DNA from: Paenibacillus sp. YPG26 | GTDB lineage: Bacteria > Bacillota > Bacilli > Paenibacillales > Paenibacillaceae | Length of the DNA: 64,000 nucleotides | Assembly (NCBI RefSeq): GCF_023704175.1 | Contig: NZ_CP084530.1 | Coordinates: 1,386,001-1,450,000 of the forward strand | Reading direction: 5' to 3' | Part shown: piece by piece, positions 1 through 9,263 of the stretch | Position numbering within the stretch: the first letter of the stretch is position 1 | Layout of the letters: each line of letters begins with the position of its first letter | Program-made: the position numbers and the translations under genes | Notes under the pieces: generated by a model | Databases searched by the model: none | Seen by the model: the letters and a program-made list of their open reading frames with translations, nothing else | What the model was told of the DNA's origin: nothing

Positions 1-1
1 A

Positions 2-694
2 TATTGGCATTTGACCGACCGCAACTCCCGGTTCGCAGGTCCGGAGAATGCGTTGTCCCTGTCCCGGCGTGAGACGACTCAAATCAATGGAGTCAGAGAG
101 TATGTCTATGGGGACCGCTTGTCCAGGATCCACTGGAATGCTACTGCGAAGACAGGGAGCTGGAAGTCCAAAGAATTTGAACATGAGTCTCTCCCGAAGA
201 CAGTAATGGTACTCGACGCCAGTCAAGGCAGTTATCCAGACCCGGCAGAATTCGAGCTTGCCGTATCTACTGTAGCCTCCTTGCTGGATTACAGCGCGAG
301 AGAACGTATGAGTATCGGGATGTGCACAGTGGGAAGCCGCTTCACAGGATTTCTTCCAACAGATCATGCTGAAGGGCGTCAGCGGATGATACAGCATTTG
401 GTGGACATCAAGGCGGATGGTCAGGGCCATCTGAGAGATAGGCTGGCCGGGAGAAGGGAATTGTTCGCACCAAGTACTTTCTTTGTGCTTATTAGTTCAC
501 GGGCAGACAAAGAAATCCTGGAGACCTTGCAGTGGGCGAAGTCCAACCAGATGTCCCCTTACCATATCTTGATCGGTGAAGCTCCGCAGAACGAACAAGT
601 CCTGGCTTCCTTACGTCAGCAAGGCTTGCGGGGAATCGTTGTTCCTTCTCTACAGGAGCTTCCTGTGTCCATGAGAGGAGGACGCTATGTTTAA
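2..694 (+). CDS. DUF58 domain protein (5' end outside the window)
   Basis: Partial gene: the frame is open to the left edge of the window, so the true start lies upstream and the TTG at 11 is probably internal. The visible part has the hallmark DUF58 segment (REYVYGDRLSRIHWNATAKTG, then KEFE), followed by a von Willebrand A-like fold with the strand VMVLDAS. DUF58 proteins are usually encoded beside MoxR ATPases and transglutaminase-like membrane proteins; their molecular role is not settled. The stop overlaps the next gene's start by 8 bases, so the two are translationally coupled. Family assignment is firm; function is unknown. Confidence 0.85.
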   Translation, partial: YWHLTDRNSRFAGPENALSLSRRETTQINGVREYVYGDRLSRIHWNATAKTGSWKSKEFEHESLPKTVMVLDASQGSYPDPAEFELAVSTVASLLDYSARERMSIGMCTVGSRFTGFLPTDHAEGRQRMIQHLVDIKADGQGHLRDRLAGRRELFAPSTFFVLISSRADKEILETLQWAKSNQMSPYHILIGEAPQNEQVLASLRQQGLRGIVVPSLQELPVSMRGGRYV

Positions 695-2897
695 CAGGTT
701 AGGCAAAGTACAGTACTCATGGTATTTTATTCTTTGTATTATTTGGGTCATGATTATGTCTGTCCAGTGGATTCATTTCGTTAAGCCGATCTGGTACAAC
801 GAGACCTCGGTGCTTGTTCTGTATGTTTTGATTGCTTCGGCCGCAGCGGAGGCCCTGCTGCCTTTTAACAGGTGGCTCAAGTGGGGAGTTAAGGTTGCCG
901 CCATCGTCATTATTCATTATTGGGTGTTATCTTCTTATTCTGTTTTTGTTGCAGACGGGCCTTTGATTCCCGGTAATGTCATCAAGTTCCTGAAGAGCCT
1001 GGACCCTTATATCTGGTTCTCTCTGCCTGCCTGGGGATTGTTTGAGCTTGCGATCCGGCTTGCGAGCTATCGCGGGTTTATCCTTCTCTTTACGGGGATG
1101 AATATTATAACCTTCGCCATCCTCGACTCGTTCACCAGCTATTATTTGTGGCCACAAGTGGCCTGGACGGTCTTCGCGGGACTTGGCTGGCTGGTCAGCT
1201 TTCATTTCCACCGGTATCAGATTAAATATCCGCGGGGCTGGAGCCACTTGCGGCTGTATCCGTTCAAAGTCCTTGCGAATGTTGTGGTAGTATTCTGCTG
1301 TGTTTTGCTGCTCGGAGTCAGCATGCCTGAGGTGTCACCGGTGCTGACCGATCCATACTCGGCATGGTTGAAATCCAGAGAGAATAAATATGGCAAGGCG
1401 GAGGAAGCCGATAAGAAGGAAGGGCAATCCGCTTCCGGATACAGCAGGGATGATTCGAAGCTTGGCGGCGGATTCACGTTTGACTACAGCTACGTCATGT
1501 CTGTGACTTCATCGAAGGCGGCTTATTGGCGGGGAGAGACGCGTGATCTCTATACAGGAACAGGCTGGGCTCTCCATGAGGGGCATGCGAATGACTCTTC
1601 AAATATTCTGGATCAGTCCGTGCACGACAACAGGCTGGGTAAGAAGGTGAAGACCGAGCCAGTGGTACAGACAGTTGTAATGACCGGCAAGCGAAGCTAT
1701 CCGGTGCTGTTCGGAGCCTACTCCATTTCGAAGATCACACTGCTTAATAAAGAGGAGAAGGCCAAAGGTCCAATAGCGAGATGGCATCCGGGGGATAGCT
1801 CTGTGACGTGGGAGGGCTTTGACAAAAATCCGAAGAGTGCCGGATATCCTTCCATATACCAAGTGAAATCCGAGATACCGATTATTCCGTTGAGGGAGCT
1901 GAGGTCATCTGATTATGACTCCCTGTACCCGGATGGAGTGGAAGATAAGTATTTGCAATTAAATCCTGACTTTCCTGACAGTGTAAGAGAGCTTGCCGAG
2001 CGGGTGACGGCGAAGGGGAAGACCCCTTATGAGAAAATGGTGCTGCTGCAGAACTATCTAAAGACAAATTATACGTACACCAACACGCCGGACTTGTCGC
2101 GCAAAGTCCATGAAGATCTGGTGGAAGGCTTTCTGTTCGATATCAAAGCAGGCTACTGTGACTATTTCTCCACCTCCATGGTGACCATGGCCCGTTCGGT
2201 CGGGATGCCCGCCAGATGGGTGAAGGGCTTCTCTACAGGACATCAGCAATTTCAAGGTCCGGAGAATCTGACCAGTGTACCGACAGGTCCATATGTAGTA
2301 ACCAATGCGGATGCCCATTCCTGGGCCGAAGTATACTTTGGCGAAGATTATGGCTGGGTTACCTTTGAAGCAACTCCCGGGTTTGATGCGCCTATGAACG
2401 TGGCTGATGATGAGTTGAATAACACTCTTTCGAAGCCGGTTACCGCAGAACCGGAGGATATGGATTCTGAGGAAGAGTCAGCGCGTTCGGCAAATCGTGT
2501 GTTCATTCATACGTTCCTATGGATAGCGGCAGGTGTTCTGTTCATTGTGGGCGGGTTCCTGGTGTGGAAATACCGCAGCACTCTGTATTATGCATATCTG
2601 CGGCTGAGACAAGGCCGTGAACTGACATCCGGAGAAAAGGTTGTTGTGGAGACAGGCCGCTGGCTTAGCTTTATGAAGAGAAGGGGCTTCACCAGAGAAG
2701 ACCATGAGACCCTTCGCGAAGCGATTGCCCGATGGAAGGGTAATGCTCCGGACATGGCCGCGTCATTTGATGAGCTGCTGCTGCAATTTGAGAAGGCCAA
2801 GTACAGTCCGCATGCTGTCACAGAGCAGGACTGGAGAGCTCTTCAGGGTCTGCTGCACAACATGAGCCGATCTTTGAAGAAGACCTATTCGCACTAA
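687..2897 (+). CDS. TgpA-like transglutaminase-domain membrane protein
   Basis: 736-residue membrane protein. The N-terminal third holds about six hydrophobic segments (roughly residues 13-215), followed by an extracytoplasmic region with a transglutaminase-like core, a TM helix near 611-633 and a cytosolic DUF4129-type tail. Candidate catalytic residues are Cys491 (GYCDYFST), His544 (DAHSWAEVYF) and an acidic Glu561 (VTFEATPGF). The pairing of DUF58 and TgpA genes is common in bacteria and fits a shared unknown envelope role. The start ATG follows GAGGAGG and overlaps the DUF58 gene. A terminator follows at 2919. Confidence 0.88.
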   Translation: MFNRLGKVQYSWYFILCIIWVMIMSVQWIHFVKPIWYNETSVLVLYVLIASAAAEALLPFNRWLKWGVKVAAIVIIHYWVLSSYSVFVADGPLIPGNVIKFLKSLDPYIWFSLPAWGLFELAIRLASYRGFILLFTGMNIITFAILDSFTSYYLWPQVAWTVFAGLGWLVSFHFHRYQIKYPRGWSHLRLYPFKVLANVVVVFCCVLLLGVSMPEVSPVLTDPYSAWLKSRENKYGKAEEADKKEGQSASGYSRDDSKLGGGFTFDYSYVMSVTSSKAAYWRGETRDLYTGTGWALHEGHANDSSNILDQSVHDNRLGKKVKTEPVVQTVVMTGKRSYPVLFGAYSISKITLLNKEEKAKGPIARWHPGDSSVTWEGFDKNPKSAGYPSIYQVKSEIPIIPLRELRSSDYDSLYPDGVEDKYLQLNPDFPDSVRELAERVTAKGKTPYEKMVLLQNYLKTNYTYTNTPDLSRKVHEDLVEGFLFDIKAGYCDYFSTSMVTMARSVGMPARWVKGFSTGHQQFQGPENLTSVPTGPYVVTNADAHSWAEVYFGEDYGWVTFEATPGFDAPMNVADDELNNTLSKPVTAEPEDMDSEEESARSANRVFIHTFLWIAAGVLFIVGGFLVWKYRSTLYYAYLRLRQGRELTSGEKVVVETGRWLSFMKRRGFTREDHETLREAIARWKGNAPDMAASFDELLLQFEKAKYSPHAVTEQDWRALQGLLHNMSRSLKKTYSH

Positions 2898-2918
2898 TCA
2901 AGTTACTTGAATCATAAT

Positions 2919-2956
2919 GCCTTGGGGAGCAGGCTTCCCGGGGCGTTTCTTTTTTA
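2919..2956 (+). terminator. Rho-independent terminator after the transglutaminase gene
   Basis: A 10-bp stem (2919-2928 with 2935-2944, including G-U pairs) is followed by a T-rich run. It separates the DUF58/TgpA pair from the yqeG operon. Confidence 0.8.
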
Positions 2957-2981
2957 CTATAAAGAAAGATTATGGTATAGT
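2953..2981 (+). promoter_or_regulatory. Candidate SigA promoter for the yqeG operon
   Basis: TTTACT at 2953 and TATAGT at 2976 are separated by 17 bases, about 28 bases upstream of the yqeG start. The -35 is imperfect and overlaps the T-run of the upstream terminator. Confidence 0.4.
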
Positions 2982-3008
2982 TTGTCGTAGAAACTGAGGT
3001 GACGTAAC

Positions 3009-3533
3009 TTGTTTGAGAAGTTGATGCCCAAACTGCGGGTGAATACGGTGTTTGATATTGATCTGGAGGGGCTGTACGCAGCAGGCTACCGGGCCATCAT
3101 TACGGACCTGGATAATACGCTTGTAGGTGCGAAGGAACCTTTGGCAACGCCCGTTCTTGTAGAATGGTTTGAAAAAGTAAAGCAGCATGGTTTTAAACTT
3201 GTGATCGTGTCAAACAATAATTTGGGAAGGGTGTCTTCGTTTGCCACCCCTTTAAATATTGAATTCATTCACAAAGCCAGGAAGCCATCTAACATACCTT
3301 TTCATAAGGCCTTGGGTCTGCTCGGATATAAGCCGAGTGAAACGGTTGTAGTCGGAGATCAGCTTCTTACCGATGTCTACGGGGGGAACCGGATGGGCCT
3401 GTATACGGTGCTTGTTCAGCCGATTGCCCTTGAAGATGAGGGCTTCGTCACCCGGTTCAACCGCCGGGTAGAACGGATTGTTCAAAGGCGCTTGCGTAAA
3501 GTTGGAGTATGGACCGAGGAGGACAAGAAATAA
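3009..3533 (+). CDS. yqeG: YqeG-family HAD-IIIA phosphatase
   Basis: 174-residue HAD-superfamily phosphatase. The nucleophile motif DLDNT (Asp33, Asp35), the motif II strand IVSNN near 67-70 and the late motif VVGDQLLTD (Asp117) are all present. The family is conserved next to the YqeH GTPase in Firmicutes; its physiological substrate is not established. The start is TTG at 3009 behind a GAGGTG site; the stop shares one base with the yqeH ATG (TAATG), indicating coupling. Confidence 0.9.
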   Translation: MFEKLMPKLRVNTVFDIDLEGLYAAGYRAIITDLDNTLVGAKEPLATPVLVEWFEKVKQHGFKLVIVSNNNLGRVSSFATPLNIEFIHKARKPSNIPFHKALGLLGYKPSETVVVGDQLLTDVYGGNRMGLYTVLVQPIALEDEGFVTRFNRRVERIVQRRLRKVGVWTEEDKK

Positions 3534-4660
3534 TGACAGAAGGACCGCTTATCCCGGAAGGGAGAAAGTGCAGCGGATGCGGCGTGAAGCTGCAGAATGA
3601 GGATGTGAACAAGCCCGGTTACCTTCCAGTGCAGGCATTGGAACGTGAACCGGTCATTTGCCAGCGCTGCTTCAGAATCAAGAATTATAATGAATCCTCT
3701 TCTGTAACGGTGGAGCAGGATGAATTCCTGCGTCTGCTCAGTCAGATTGGCGAGAAGGATGCGCTTGTCATCCACATTGTGGATATTTTTGATTTTGAGG
3801 GCAGTGTAATTGGCGGTTTGCAGCGCTTTGTGGGTGCCAACCCGGTGCTGCTTGCCGTGAATAAGATCGACCTGCTTCCCAAGGTAACCAATTGGAATAA
3901 GCTGCTCAACTGGGTACAGAAGCAGGCCAAAGAGCTCGGACTGAGAACACAGGATATCATCTTCTGCAGTGCGAAGCAGAACAAGGGGTTTGACCGGCTT
4001 CTGGAAGCCGTGGAACAGTATCGGGGCGACCGGGATGTCTATGTCGTAGGAGCTACCAACGTGGGCAAATCCACGCTTATCAACCGTTTGATACGTGATT
4101 ATAGTGATCTGGAGCAGGAACTGACCACTTCACGTTATCCGGGCACCACCCTGGACATGGTTAATATCCCGCTGGATGACGGACAGTATATTATTGATAC
4201 GCCAGGGATTATGTATCCTTCACGCTATAGTGAACTCGTTGGACCAGGCGACCTGTCCGTCATTATGGCGGACAAGCCGCTCAAGCCTATCGTCTATCAG
4301 CTTAATGAGGGGCAGACCCTGTACTTCGGCGGATTCGGCCGCTTTGATTTCATTCAAGGTGACCATCAATCCTTCACCTGTTTTGTCAGCGGCAAGATGC
4401 CGATTCACCGTACGAAGCTGGAGAGGGCGGATGAGCTGTTCGAGAAGCATGCGGGTGAGATGTTATCTCCTCCGAACCGTGACGAGATTAACAAGCTGCC
4501 GGACTGGACAAGACATGAATTCCGGATTCCGCGGGGAGCCCGGAACGATATATTCATTTCCGGACTTGGCTGGATCAAGATTAATGGGGAGTCAGGCGCG
4601 GTGGTAGCCGTCCATGTACCGAAAGGGATTAAGGTGCTGCTACGTCCATCCTTGATCTAA
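3533..4660 (+). CDS. yqeH: Ribosome biogenesis GTPase YqeH
   Basis: Circularly permuted GTPase of 375 residues needed for 30S assembly in its family. An N-terminal zinc finger has two CxxC pairs (CSGC and CQRC). The G motifs come in permuted order: NKID (G4), SAK (G5), then the P-loop GATNVGKST (G1) and DTPG (G3). I chose ATG 3533, which overlaps the yqeG stop and has GAGGAGG at the right distance, rather than a GTG-less upstream extension starting at 3509. Followed by aroE in the usual order. Confidence 0.95.
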   Translation: MTEGPLIPEGRKCSGCGVKLQNEDVNKPGYLPVQALEREPVICQRCFRIKNYNESSSVTVEQDEFLRLLSQIGEKDALVIHIVDIFDFEGSVIGGLQRFVGANPVLLAVNKIDLLPKVTNWNKLLNWVQKQAKELGLRTQDIIFCSAKQNKGFDRLLEAVEQYRGDRDVYVVGATNVGKSTLINRLIRDYSDLEQELTTSRYPGTTLDMVNIPLDDGQYIIDTPGIMYPSRYSELVGPGDLSVIMADKPLKPIVYQLNEGQTLYFGGFGRFDFIQGDHQSFTCFVSGKMPIHRTKLERADELFEKHAGEMLSPPNRDEINKLPDWTRHEFRIPRGARNDIFISGLGWIKINGESGAVVAVHVPKGIKVLLRPSLI

Positions 4661-4722
4661 GTAATGCAATGTCATGTGAAGTGAACCTTATGTTCAATTC
4701 ATATATTTCGGGAGGTTGCCTT

Positions 4723-5592
4723 ATGAGCAAGGAGATCGGTTATTCTTCAAGCGGACCGCTGTTATTAGGTGTAATGGGAGATCCCATTGCGCACTCCAAG
4801 TCTCCTGTTATGCATGAAGCGGCCTTACGCGCCGTCTCTTTGCCAGGAAGCTATGTGCCTCTGCACGTGAAGCCTGAGTATTTAACTCAGGCCATTGAGG
4901 GAGTAAGAGCGCTTGGATTTCGCGGAGTGAATGTGACGGTCCCGCACAAAGTGAACGTGATGGACCTTCTGGATGAACTCGATGAAGGAGCCCGCCGGAT
5001 CGGCGCGGTGAATACCATTGTTAATAATAACGGTGTGCTTACCGGATACAATACGGACGGAATTGGTTATGTCCGGTCCTTGAAGGAAGAGGCTGTGCCT
5101 GATCTTAAGGGTAAGACGATTCTTGTCCTTGGAGCGGGAGGGGCAGCAAGAGGCATTATCCATGCACTTCTTCAAGAGTCGCCCGCACAGATCATTGTGG
5201 CGAACCGGACACCGGACACCGCCAAGCAGCTTGCCGGAGAATGGTCCGGGCTTGGGAATTTGATTGGTTGTGGGAATGACAGCATTGAAGCATCGTTGAA
5301 GAATGCCGATGTGCTGATCAATACCACCTCGGTCGGCATGCATCCGGCCGTAAGCGACATCCCGATGAATCCAGAGTGGATTCCGGAAGGGATTGTTGTA
5401 AGTGATCTCATCTATAATCCGCTGCAGACCGAACTGCTTCGCCAGGCTGAGGCTAGGGGCTGCCGCACACACAGCGGACTTGGCATGTTCATCTATCAAG
5501 GAGCGTATGCTTTTGAATATTGGACTGGTCTTGAAGCTCCGGTAGTTCTGATGAGGGAAGCGGTACTTCGAAGCTTACAGGGTACATTATAA
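4723..5592 (+). CDS. aroE: Shikimate dehydrogenase
   Basis: Reduces 3-dehydroshikimate with NADPH in aromatic amino acid synthesis. About 289 residues, the usual length. The substrate-binding N-terminus has GDPIAHSKSPVMHE and the catalytic-lysine motif NVTVPHK; the Rossmann part has LGAGGAARG and a later NTTSVGM. ATG 4723 is chosen because GGGAGG lies just upstream; the open frame reaches 4669 but the extra residues have no counterpart in the family. Confidence 0.95.
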   Translation: MSKEIGYSSSGPLLLGVMGDPIAHSKSPVMHEAALRAVSLPGSYVPLHVKPEYLTQAIEGVRALGFRGVNVTVPHKVNVMDLLDELDEGARRIGAVNTIVNNNGVLTGYNTDGIGYVRSLKEEAVPDLKGKTILVLGAGGAARGIIHALLQESPAQIIVANRTPDTAKQLAGEWSGLGNLIGCGNDSIEASLKNADVLINTTSVGMHPAVSDIPMNPEWIPEGIVVSDLIYNPLQTELLRQAEARGCRTHSGLGMFIYQGAYAFEYWTGLEAPVVLMREAVLRSLQGTL

Positions 5593-5646
5593 TTAAAAAT
5601 TTGAATATGGGCCGGTTAACGGCCATCTAAGGGGTTAGAACAACAT

Positions 5647-5943
5647 ATGCTTACAGGCAAACAAAAACGTTTCTTGCGCAGTCAAGCGCACCACTTGCAG
5701 CCGATCTTTCAGGTTGGAAAAGGCGGTACCAACGAACAAATTATCCGCCATATTACCGATGCCATTGAGACCCGGGAGCTGATCAAGTTATCCGTGCTCA
5801 ATAATTGTCTGGATGACCCGAAGCAAATCGGGGAAGAGCTGGCAGCGGATTCAGGCGCCGAGCTGGTTCAGGTAATCGGCAGAACCATTGTGCTCTATAA
5901 GGAATCACGGGAGAACAAACAAATCGAGCTTCCCAAGAATTAA
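5647..5943 (+). CDS. yhbY: YhbY/CRM-domain ribosome assembly RNA-binding protein
   Basis: 98-residue single-domain CRM protein. It opens with LTGKQKRFLRSQAHHL and carries the GKGG loop (FQVGKGGTNE) typical of YhbY, which associates with pre-50S particles. It equals yqeI of B. subtilis in position, between aroE and nadD. Confidence 0.93.
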   Translation: MLTGKQKRFLRSQAHHLQPIFQVGKGGTNEQIIRHITDAIETRELIKLSVLNNCLDDPKQIGEELAADSGAELVQVIGRTIVLYKESRENKQIELPKN

Positions 5944-5964
5944 GGCGAAAAGGATGGTTGGATC

Positions 5965-6561
5965 ATGAGAAAAATCGGGATCATGGGCGGAGCGTTCGAT
6001 CCGATTCATGTCGGCCATCTGCTCGTGGCGGAGGCAGCCAGGGACCAGTTCGGACTTGAAGAGGTCTGGTTCATGCCCTCTCATCTGGCGCCGCACAAGC
6101 GGCAGGCCGGAGTGAGCGGGCAGATGAGGCTTGAGATGGTTGCGGAAGCGATTGCGGGCAATCCCGCCTTCAAGCCGCTGGATATTGAGCTTGTACGCGG
6201 CGGAATTTCCTATACGATTGATACCATGAAGGAGTTAAAGGGGCTGCATCCGGATATTGAGTTTTATTTCATTATCGGAGCGGATATGATCAATTATCTC
6301 CCGAAATGGGAGGGGATCGACGAGCTGGTGAACATGCTCAAATTCATCGGCCTCCAAAGACCGGGAAGTATGCTGGATCTGGATACGCTGCCCCAATTTA
6401 TTGAAGACGCCGTTCTTCTGGCTGAGATGCCGCTTGTGGATATCTCGTCCAGTCTGATCCGTAGACGAGTAGCCCAGGGACAGTCAGTTCGCTATATGGT
6501 ACCTGAAAGTGTATATGAATACATGAGAAGGAGCGGAATCTATGCGATACAGCCGGGATGA
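5965..6561 (+). CDS. nadD: Nicotinate-nucleotide adenylyltransferase
   Basis: Transfers AMP from ATP to nicotinate mononucleotide in NAD synthesis. 198 residues. The nucleotidyltransferase signature GGAFDPIHVGH is at the N-terminus and the second ATP-binding motif SSSLIRRRV near 169-177. The 3' end overlaps yqeK by 20 bases, so the two are likely coupled. Confidence 0.96.
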   Translation: MRKIGIMGGAFDPIHVGHLLVAEAARDQFGLEEVWFMPSHLAPHKRQAGVSGQMRLEMVAEAIAGNPAFKPLDIELVRGGISYTIDTMKELKGLHPDIEFYFIIGADMINYLPKWEGIDELVNMLKFIGLQRPGSMLDLDTLPQFIEDAVLLAEMPLVDISSSLIRRRVAQGQSVRYMVPESVYEYMRRSGIYAIQPG

Positions 6562-7111
6562 ACTGATCAGGGCGGTATCCGGACAAATGCCGGAGAAGCG
6601 CTGGAAGCATACGGAAGGGGTCATGCAGTCTGCTGTAGAGCTTGCCAAGCGGTACGGAGCCGATCCGCAGAAGGCGGACCTGGCCGCGCTTATGCATGAT
6701 GTGGCAAAGTTCTGGCCAATCGAGAAGCAGGAGCAGGTTATTCGCGAGAATCATCTGAATCAGGACCTGCTCGGCAATGACAAGCAGCTGTGGCATGCCG
6801 AGGTTGGCGCGTTCGTGGCCAAGCGGGATTACGGAATTGAGGATGAAGAGATTCTGGATGCGATCCGTTATCATACATCAGGCCGGATTGGCATGACTCT
6901 GCTGGACAAGGTGATTTGTCTGGCTGATTATATTGAACCCGGGAGGGATTATCCGGGTGTGAATAATATAAGGGAACTGGCAAATCATAGCCTTGAAGAA
7001 GGGCTGATCGCCGGGCTGGATTCTACGATCCATTTTCTTCTTGAGAAGAGAAAGGTGATCTATCCGCTTACCGTTCTATCGCGTAATGATCTTATTCGGT
7101 ACATCAAGTGA
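6542..7111 (+). CDS. yqeK: YqeK HD-domain Ap4A hydrolase (symmetrical)
   Basis: 189-residue HD-superfamily protein. The metal-binding HD pair is in ALMHDVAKF, with further ligands in AEVGAFV and RYHTSGR. YqeK proteins hydrolyse diadenosine tetraphosphate to two ADP. The start ATG 6542 follows AAGGAG inside the end of nadD. Confidence 0.93.
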   Translation: MRYSRDELIRAVSGQMPEKRWKHTEGVMQSAVELAKRYGADPQKADLAALMHDVAKFWPIEKQEQVIRENHLNQDLLGNDKQLWHAEVGAFVAKRDYGIEDEEILDAIRYHTSGRIGMTLLDKVICLADYIEPGRDYPGVNNIRELANHSLEEGLIAGLDSTIHFLLEKRKVIYPLTVLSRNDLIRYIK

Positions 7112-7155
7112 AGATAAGACACTAAGCTGATTTCAAAACATTAGGAGGTAAATGA

Positions 7156-7503
7156 ATGACAGTAAGTCCAAATGAACTGCTTAACATAACTATAGAGGCT
7201 GCGGATGACAAGAAGGCGGCCAACATTGTCGCGCTTGATTTGAAGGGAATCTCCCTGATCGCGGACTATTTCGTCATTTGTCACGGGAACTCGGATACGC
7301 AGGTCCAGTCTATTGCGACTGAGATCCGCAAGCGCGCTCAGGAAGCCGGCGCTACGATTCGCGGGATTGAAGGTATGGATTCGGCCCGGTGGGTATTGAT
7401 GGATCTTGGTGACGTGGTCGCGCATATCTTCCACCGCGATGAACGTGAATATTACAATATAGAGCGTCTATGGTCAGATGCTAAAGTGGTGGAGACGGTA
7501 TGA
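7156..7503 (+). CDS. rsfS: Ribosomal silencing factor RsfS
   Basis: 115 residues of the Iojap/RsfS family, which binds L14 and blocks subunit joining when nutrients are short. The family motif around ADYFVICHGNSDTQVQSIA is clear, followed by RDEREYYNIERLW. ATG 7156 has TAGGAGG upstream; an out-of-frame ATG at 7152 is not the start. The stop overlaps the next gene by 4 bases. Confidence 0.95.
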   Translation: MTVSPNELLNITIEAADDKKAANIVALDLKGISLIADYFVICHGNSDTQVQSIATEIRKRAQEAGATIRGIEGMDSARWVLMDLGDVVAHIFHRDEREYYNIERLWSDAKVVETV

Positions 7504-8417
7504 GTCTGATTGCGGGTACGATTGTCTCTCTGATGATTGACAGGGAGGTCTCGCCCTACGGTTTCTTTTTAAGTTATGGTTCTGAGGATGTGCTGCTGCA
7601 TTACACGGAGCTTACCCGCAAGGTTGAGCCCGGGGATACGGTTGATGTGTTCCTGTTCTATGATACGGAGGACCGGCTGGCCGCCACCATGAAGACGCCT
7701 TACCTTACTCTTGGAGAACTTGCACTTCTTGAAGTAGCCGATGTTCATCCAAGGCTGGGATGCTTCCTGGAGATGGGGCTGGGCCGGCAGCTGCTGCTTC
7801 CGATCCGGGAGCTGCCGGAGCTGCCGGAGCTTCAACCCCGCGTAGGTGACCAAGTCTATGTAATTATGGAGCATGACAAGCAGGGCAGACTCAAGGCGAA
7901 GCTGGCTGGTGAGCAGGAGCTTGCTCCGCTGGCTTTTCACGCACCTACAACATGGAATAATCAGTGGCTGGAAGCTGTCGTATACAAGCCTCTGCAGATG
8001 GGTACGTTCGTCGTTGTTCAGGGCGGTGTTCTTGGTTTTGGTGCGATTGGGATGATCCACTCCTCTGAACGCAGCAGGCTGCTGCGTCTGGGTGAACGTG
8101 TGAACGTGCGTGTGGCTCATATTCGGGAGGATGGACGGGTGAACCTGTCTATGGCCCCGCGAAAAGAAATCGGCCGCAATGAGGATGCCGACCGGATATT
8201 TGAATACCTGGAGAGCCGGCCCGGAGGAGGCATGCCTTACTCAGACGCCACTCCTCCGGATGTTATCAAGCAGCGGTTCGGAATTAGCAAGTCCGCGTTC
8301 AAGCGCGCCATGGGCAAGCTGTTGAAGGAAGGCAAGATCCGTCAGGAAGAGAACTGGACTTATCTCATTAAGGACACAGCAGCCAATGACACAAGTGACG
8401 GAGACGGCACAGCCTAA
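7500..8417 (+). CDS. cvfB: CvfB/YitL-like S1-domain RNA-binding protein
   Basis: 305 residues with S1-like OB folds (N-terminal about 1-65, the next about 70-135, and a third near 150-220 with GAIGMIHSSE) and a C-terminal winged-helix segment (GISKSAFKRAMGKLLKEGKI). This architecture is that of the CvfB family, RNA-binding proteins that affect virulence-factor expression in Staphylococcus. It starts with an ATGA overlap with rsfS. Confidence 0.87.
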   Translation: MSLIAGTIVSLMIDREVSPYGFFLSYGSEDVLLHYTELTRKVEPGDTVDVFLFYDTEDRLAATMKTPYLTLGELALLEVADVHPRLGCFLEMGLGRQLLLPIRELPELPELQPRVGDQVYVIMEHDKQGRLKAKLAGEQELAPLAFHAPTTWNNQWLEAVVYKPLQMGTFVVVQGGVLGFGAIGMIHSSERSRLLRLGERVNVRVAHIREDGRVNLSMAPRKEIGRNEDADRIFEYLESRPGGGMPYSDATPPDVIKQRFGISKSAFKRAMGKLLKEGKIRQEENWTYLIKDTAANDTSDGDGTA

Positions 8418-8443
8418 GCTTCTATGGAAAGCGGTGTTGATTG

Positions 8444-9217
8444 ATGGCATCATATCGCAAATTCGCGTATGTGTATGACGAACTGATGGAAGATATGCCC
8501 TACCCGGACTGGATCCGGTTCGCAAGAACAGCCTGGGAGAAGCTGGGGATGCCGAGAACAGTCGTTGAGCTTGGCTGCGGAACCGGGAGTATCACCATAC
8601 CCCTGGTTAACTCGGGATTTGATGTAACAGGGATGGATTTGTCTCCGGACATGCTGGCGGTGGCCCGCCGCAAGATGGAGCAGACCCCGCGCGGCGGCAG
8701 ACTTCTGCGGGATGGATCCGTACGCTGGGTACAGCAGGATATGAGAGAATGGGTGATGCCGGAGCCTGTAGACTCCGTAATCTCATTCTGTGATTGTATC
8801 AATTATTTGCTTGAGCAGGAGGATCTTACTCGGACATTTAAGCGTACCTTCGAAGGATTGAAGCAGGGTGGGACATTCCTATTCGATGTTCATCATCCGA
8901 ACACCCTGAAGCGGTATGAGGAGGATCAGCCGTTCATTTGGGACGAGAAGTCCGTCTCCTATATCTGGACCTGCGAGCGGGATGCATACCGCAATGAGAT
9001 CGAGCATCATCTGACGATATTTGCGCGTGAACAGGAGATGGGCTCCGATGTGTACCGCAGATTTGAAGAGACGCATGTTCAGCGTGCTTATGATCCGGAA
9101 TGGATTAAGGTGGAGCTCACGAAATGCGGCTTCTCACAAGTGAATTATTATGCTGATTTCGAATGGGTCGAAGCTGGCGAGGATGCGGCAAGACTATTTT
9201 TTGTGGCGGTAAAATAA
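8444..9217 (+). CDS. Class I SAM-dependent methyltransferase (YqeM-like)
   Basis: About 257 residues. The SAM-binding motif I is VVELGCGTGSIT, with motif II GMDLSPDML. It occupies the position of B. subtilis yqeM after rsfS; the substrate is unknown. TTG at 8441 and ATG at 8444 are both in frame; I prefer the ATG. It closes the yqeG-to-yqeM run, and a strong hairpin follows. Confidence 0.85.
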   Translation: MASYRKFAYVYDELMEDMPYPDWIRFARTAWEKLGMPRTVVELGCGTGSITIPLVNSGFDVTGMDLSPDMLAVARRKMEQTPRGGRLLRDGSVRWVQQDMREWVMPEPVDSVISFCDCINYLLEQEDLTRTFKRTFEGLKQGGTFLFDVHHPNTLKRYEEDQPFIWDEKSVSYIWTCERDAYRNEIEHHLTIFAREQEMGSDVYRRFEETHVQRAYDPEWIKVELTKCGFSQVNYYADFEWVEAGEDAARLFFVAVK

Positions 9218-9223
9218 TATATC

Positions 9224-9263
9224 CAAACAGCCGGTCATCTTCGGGATGACCGGCTGTTTGTTT
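9224..9263. terminator. Bidirectional terminator between yqeM-like gene and arsR
   Basis: A perfect 16-bp stem (9224-9239 with 9245-9260) and a 5-base loop. The T-rich 3' flank and the A-rich 5' flank suggest that it ends transcription of both converging genes. Confidence 0.85.

Noticed and set aside
3509..3532. Extended N-terminus of yqeH
   Set aside because: Would overlap yqeG; the ATG at 3533 has the well-placed ribosome binding site.
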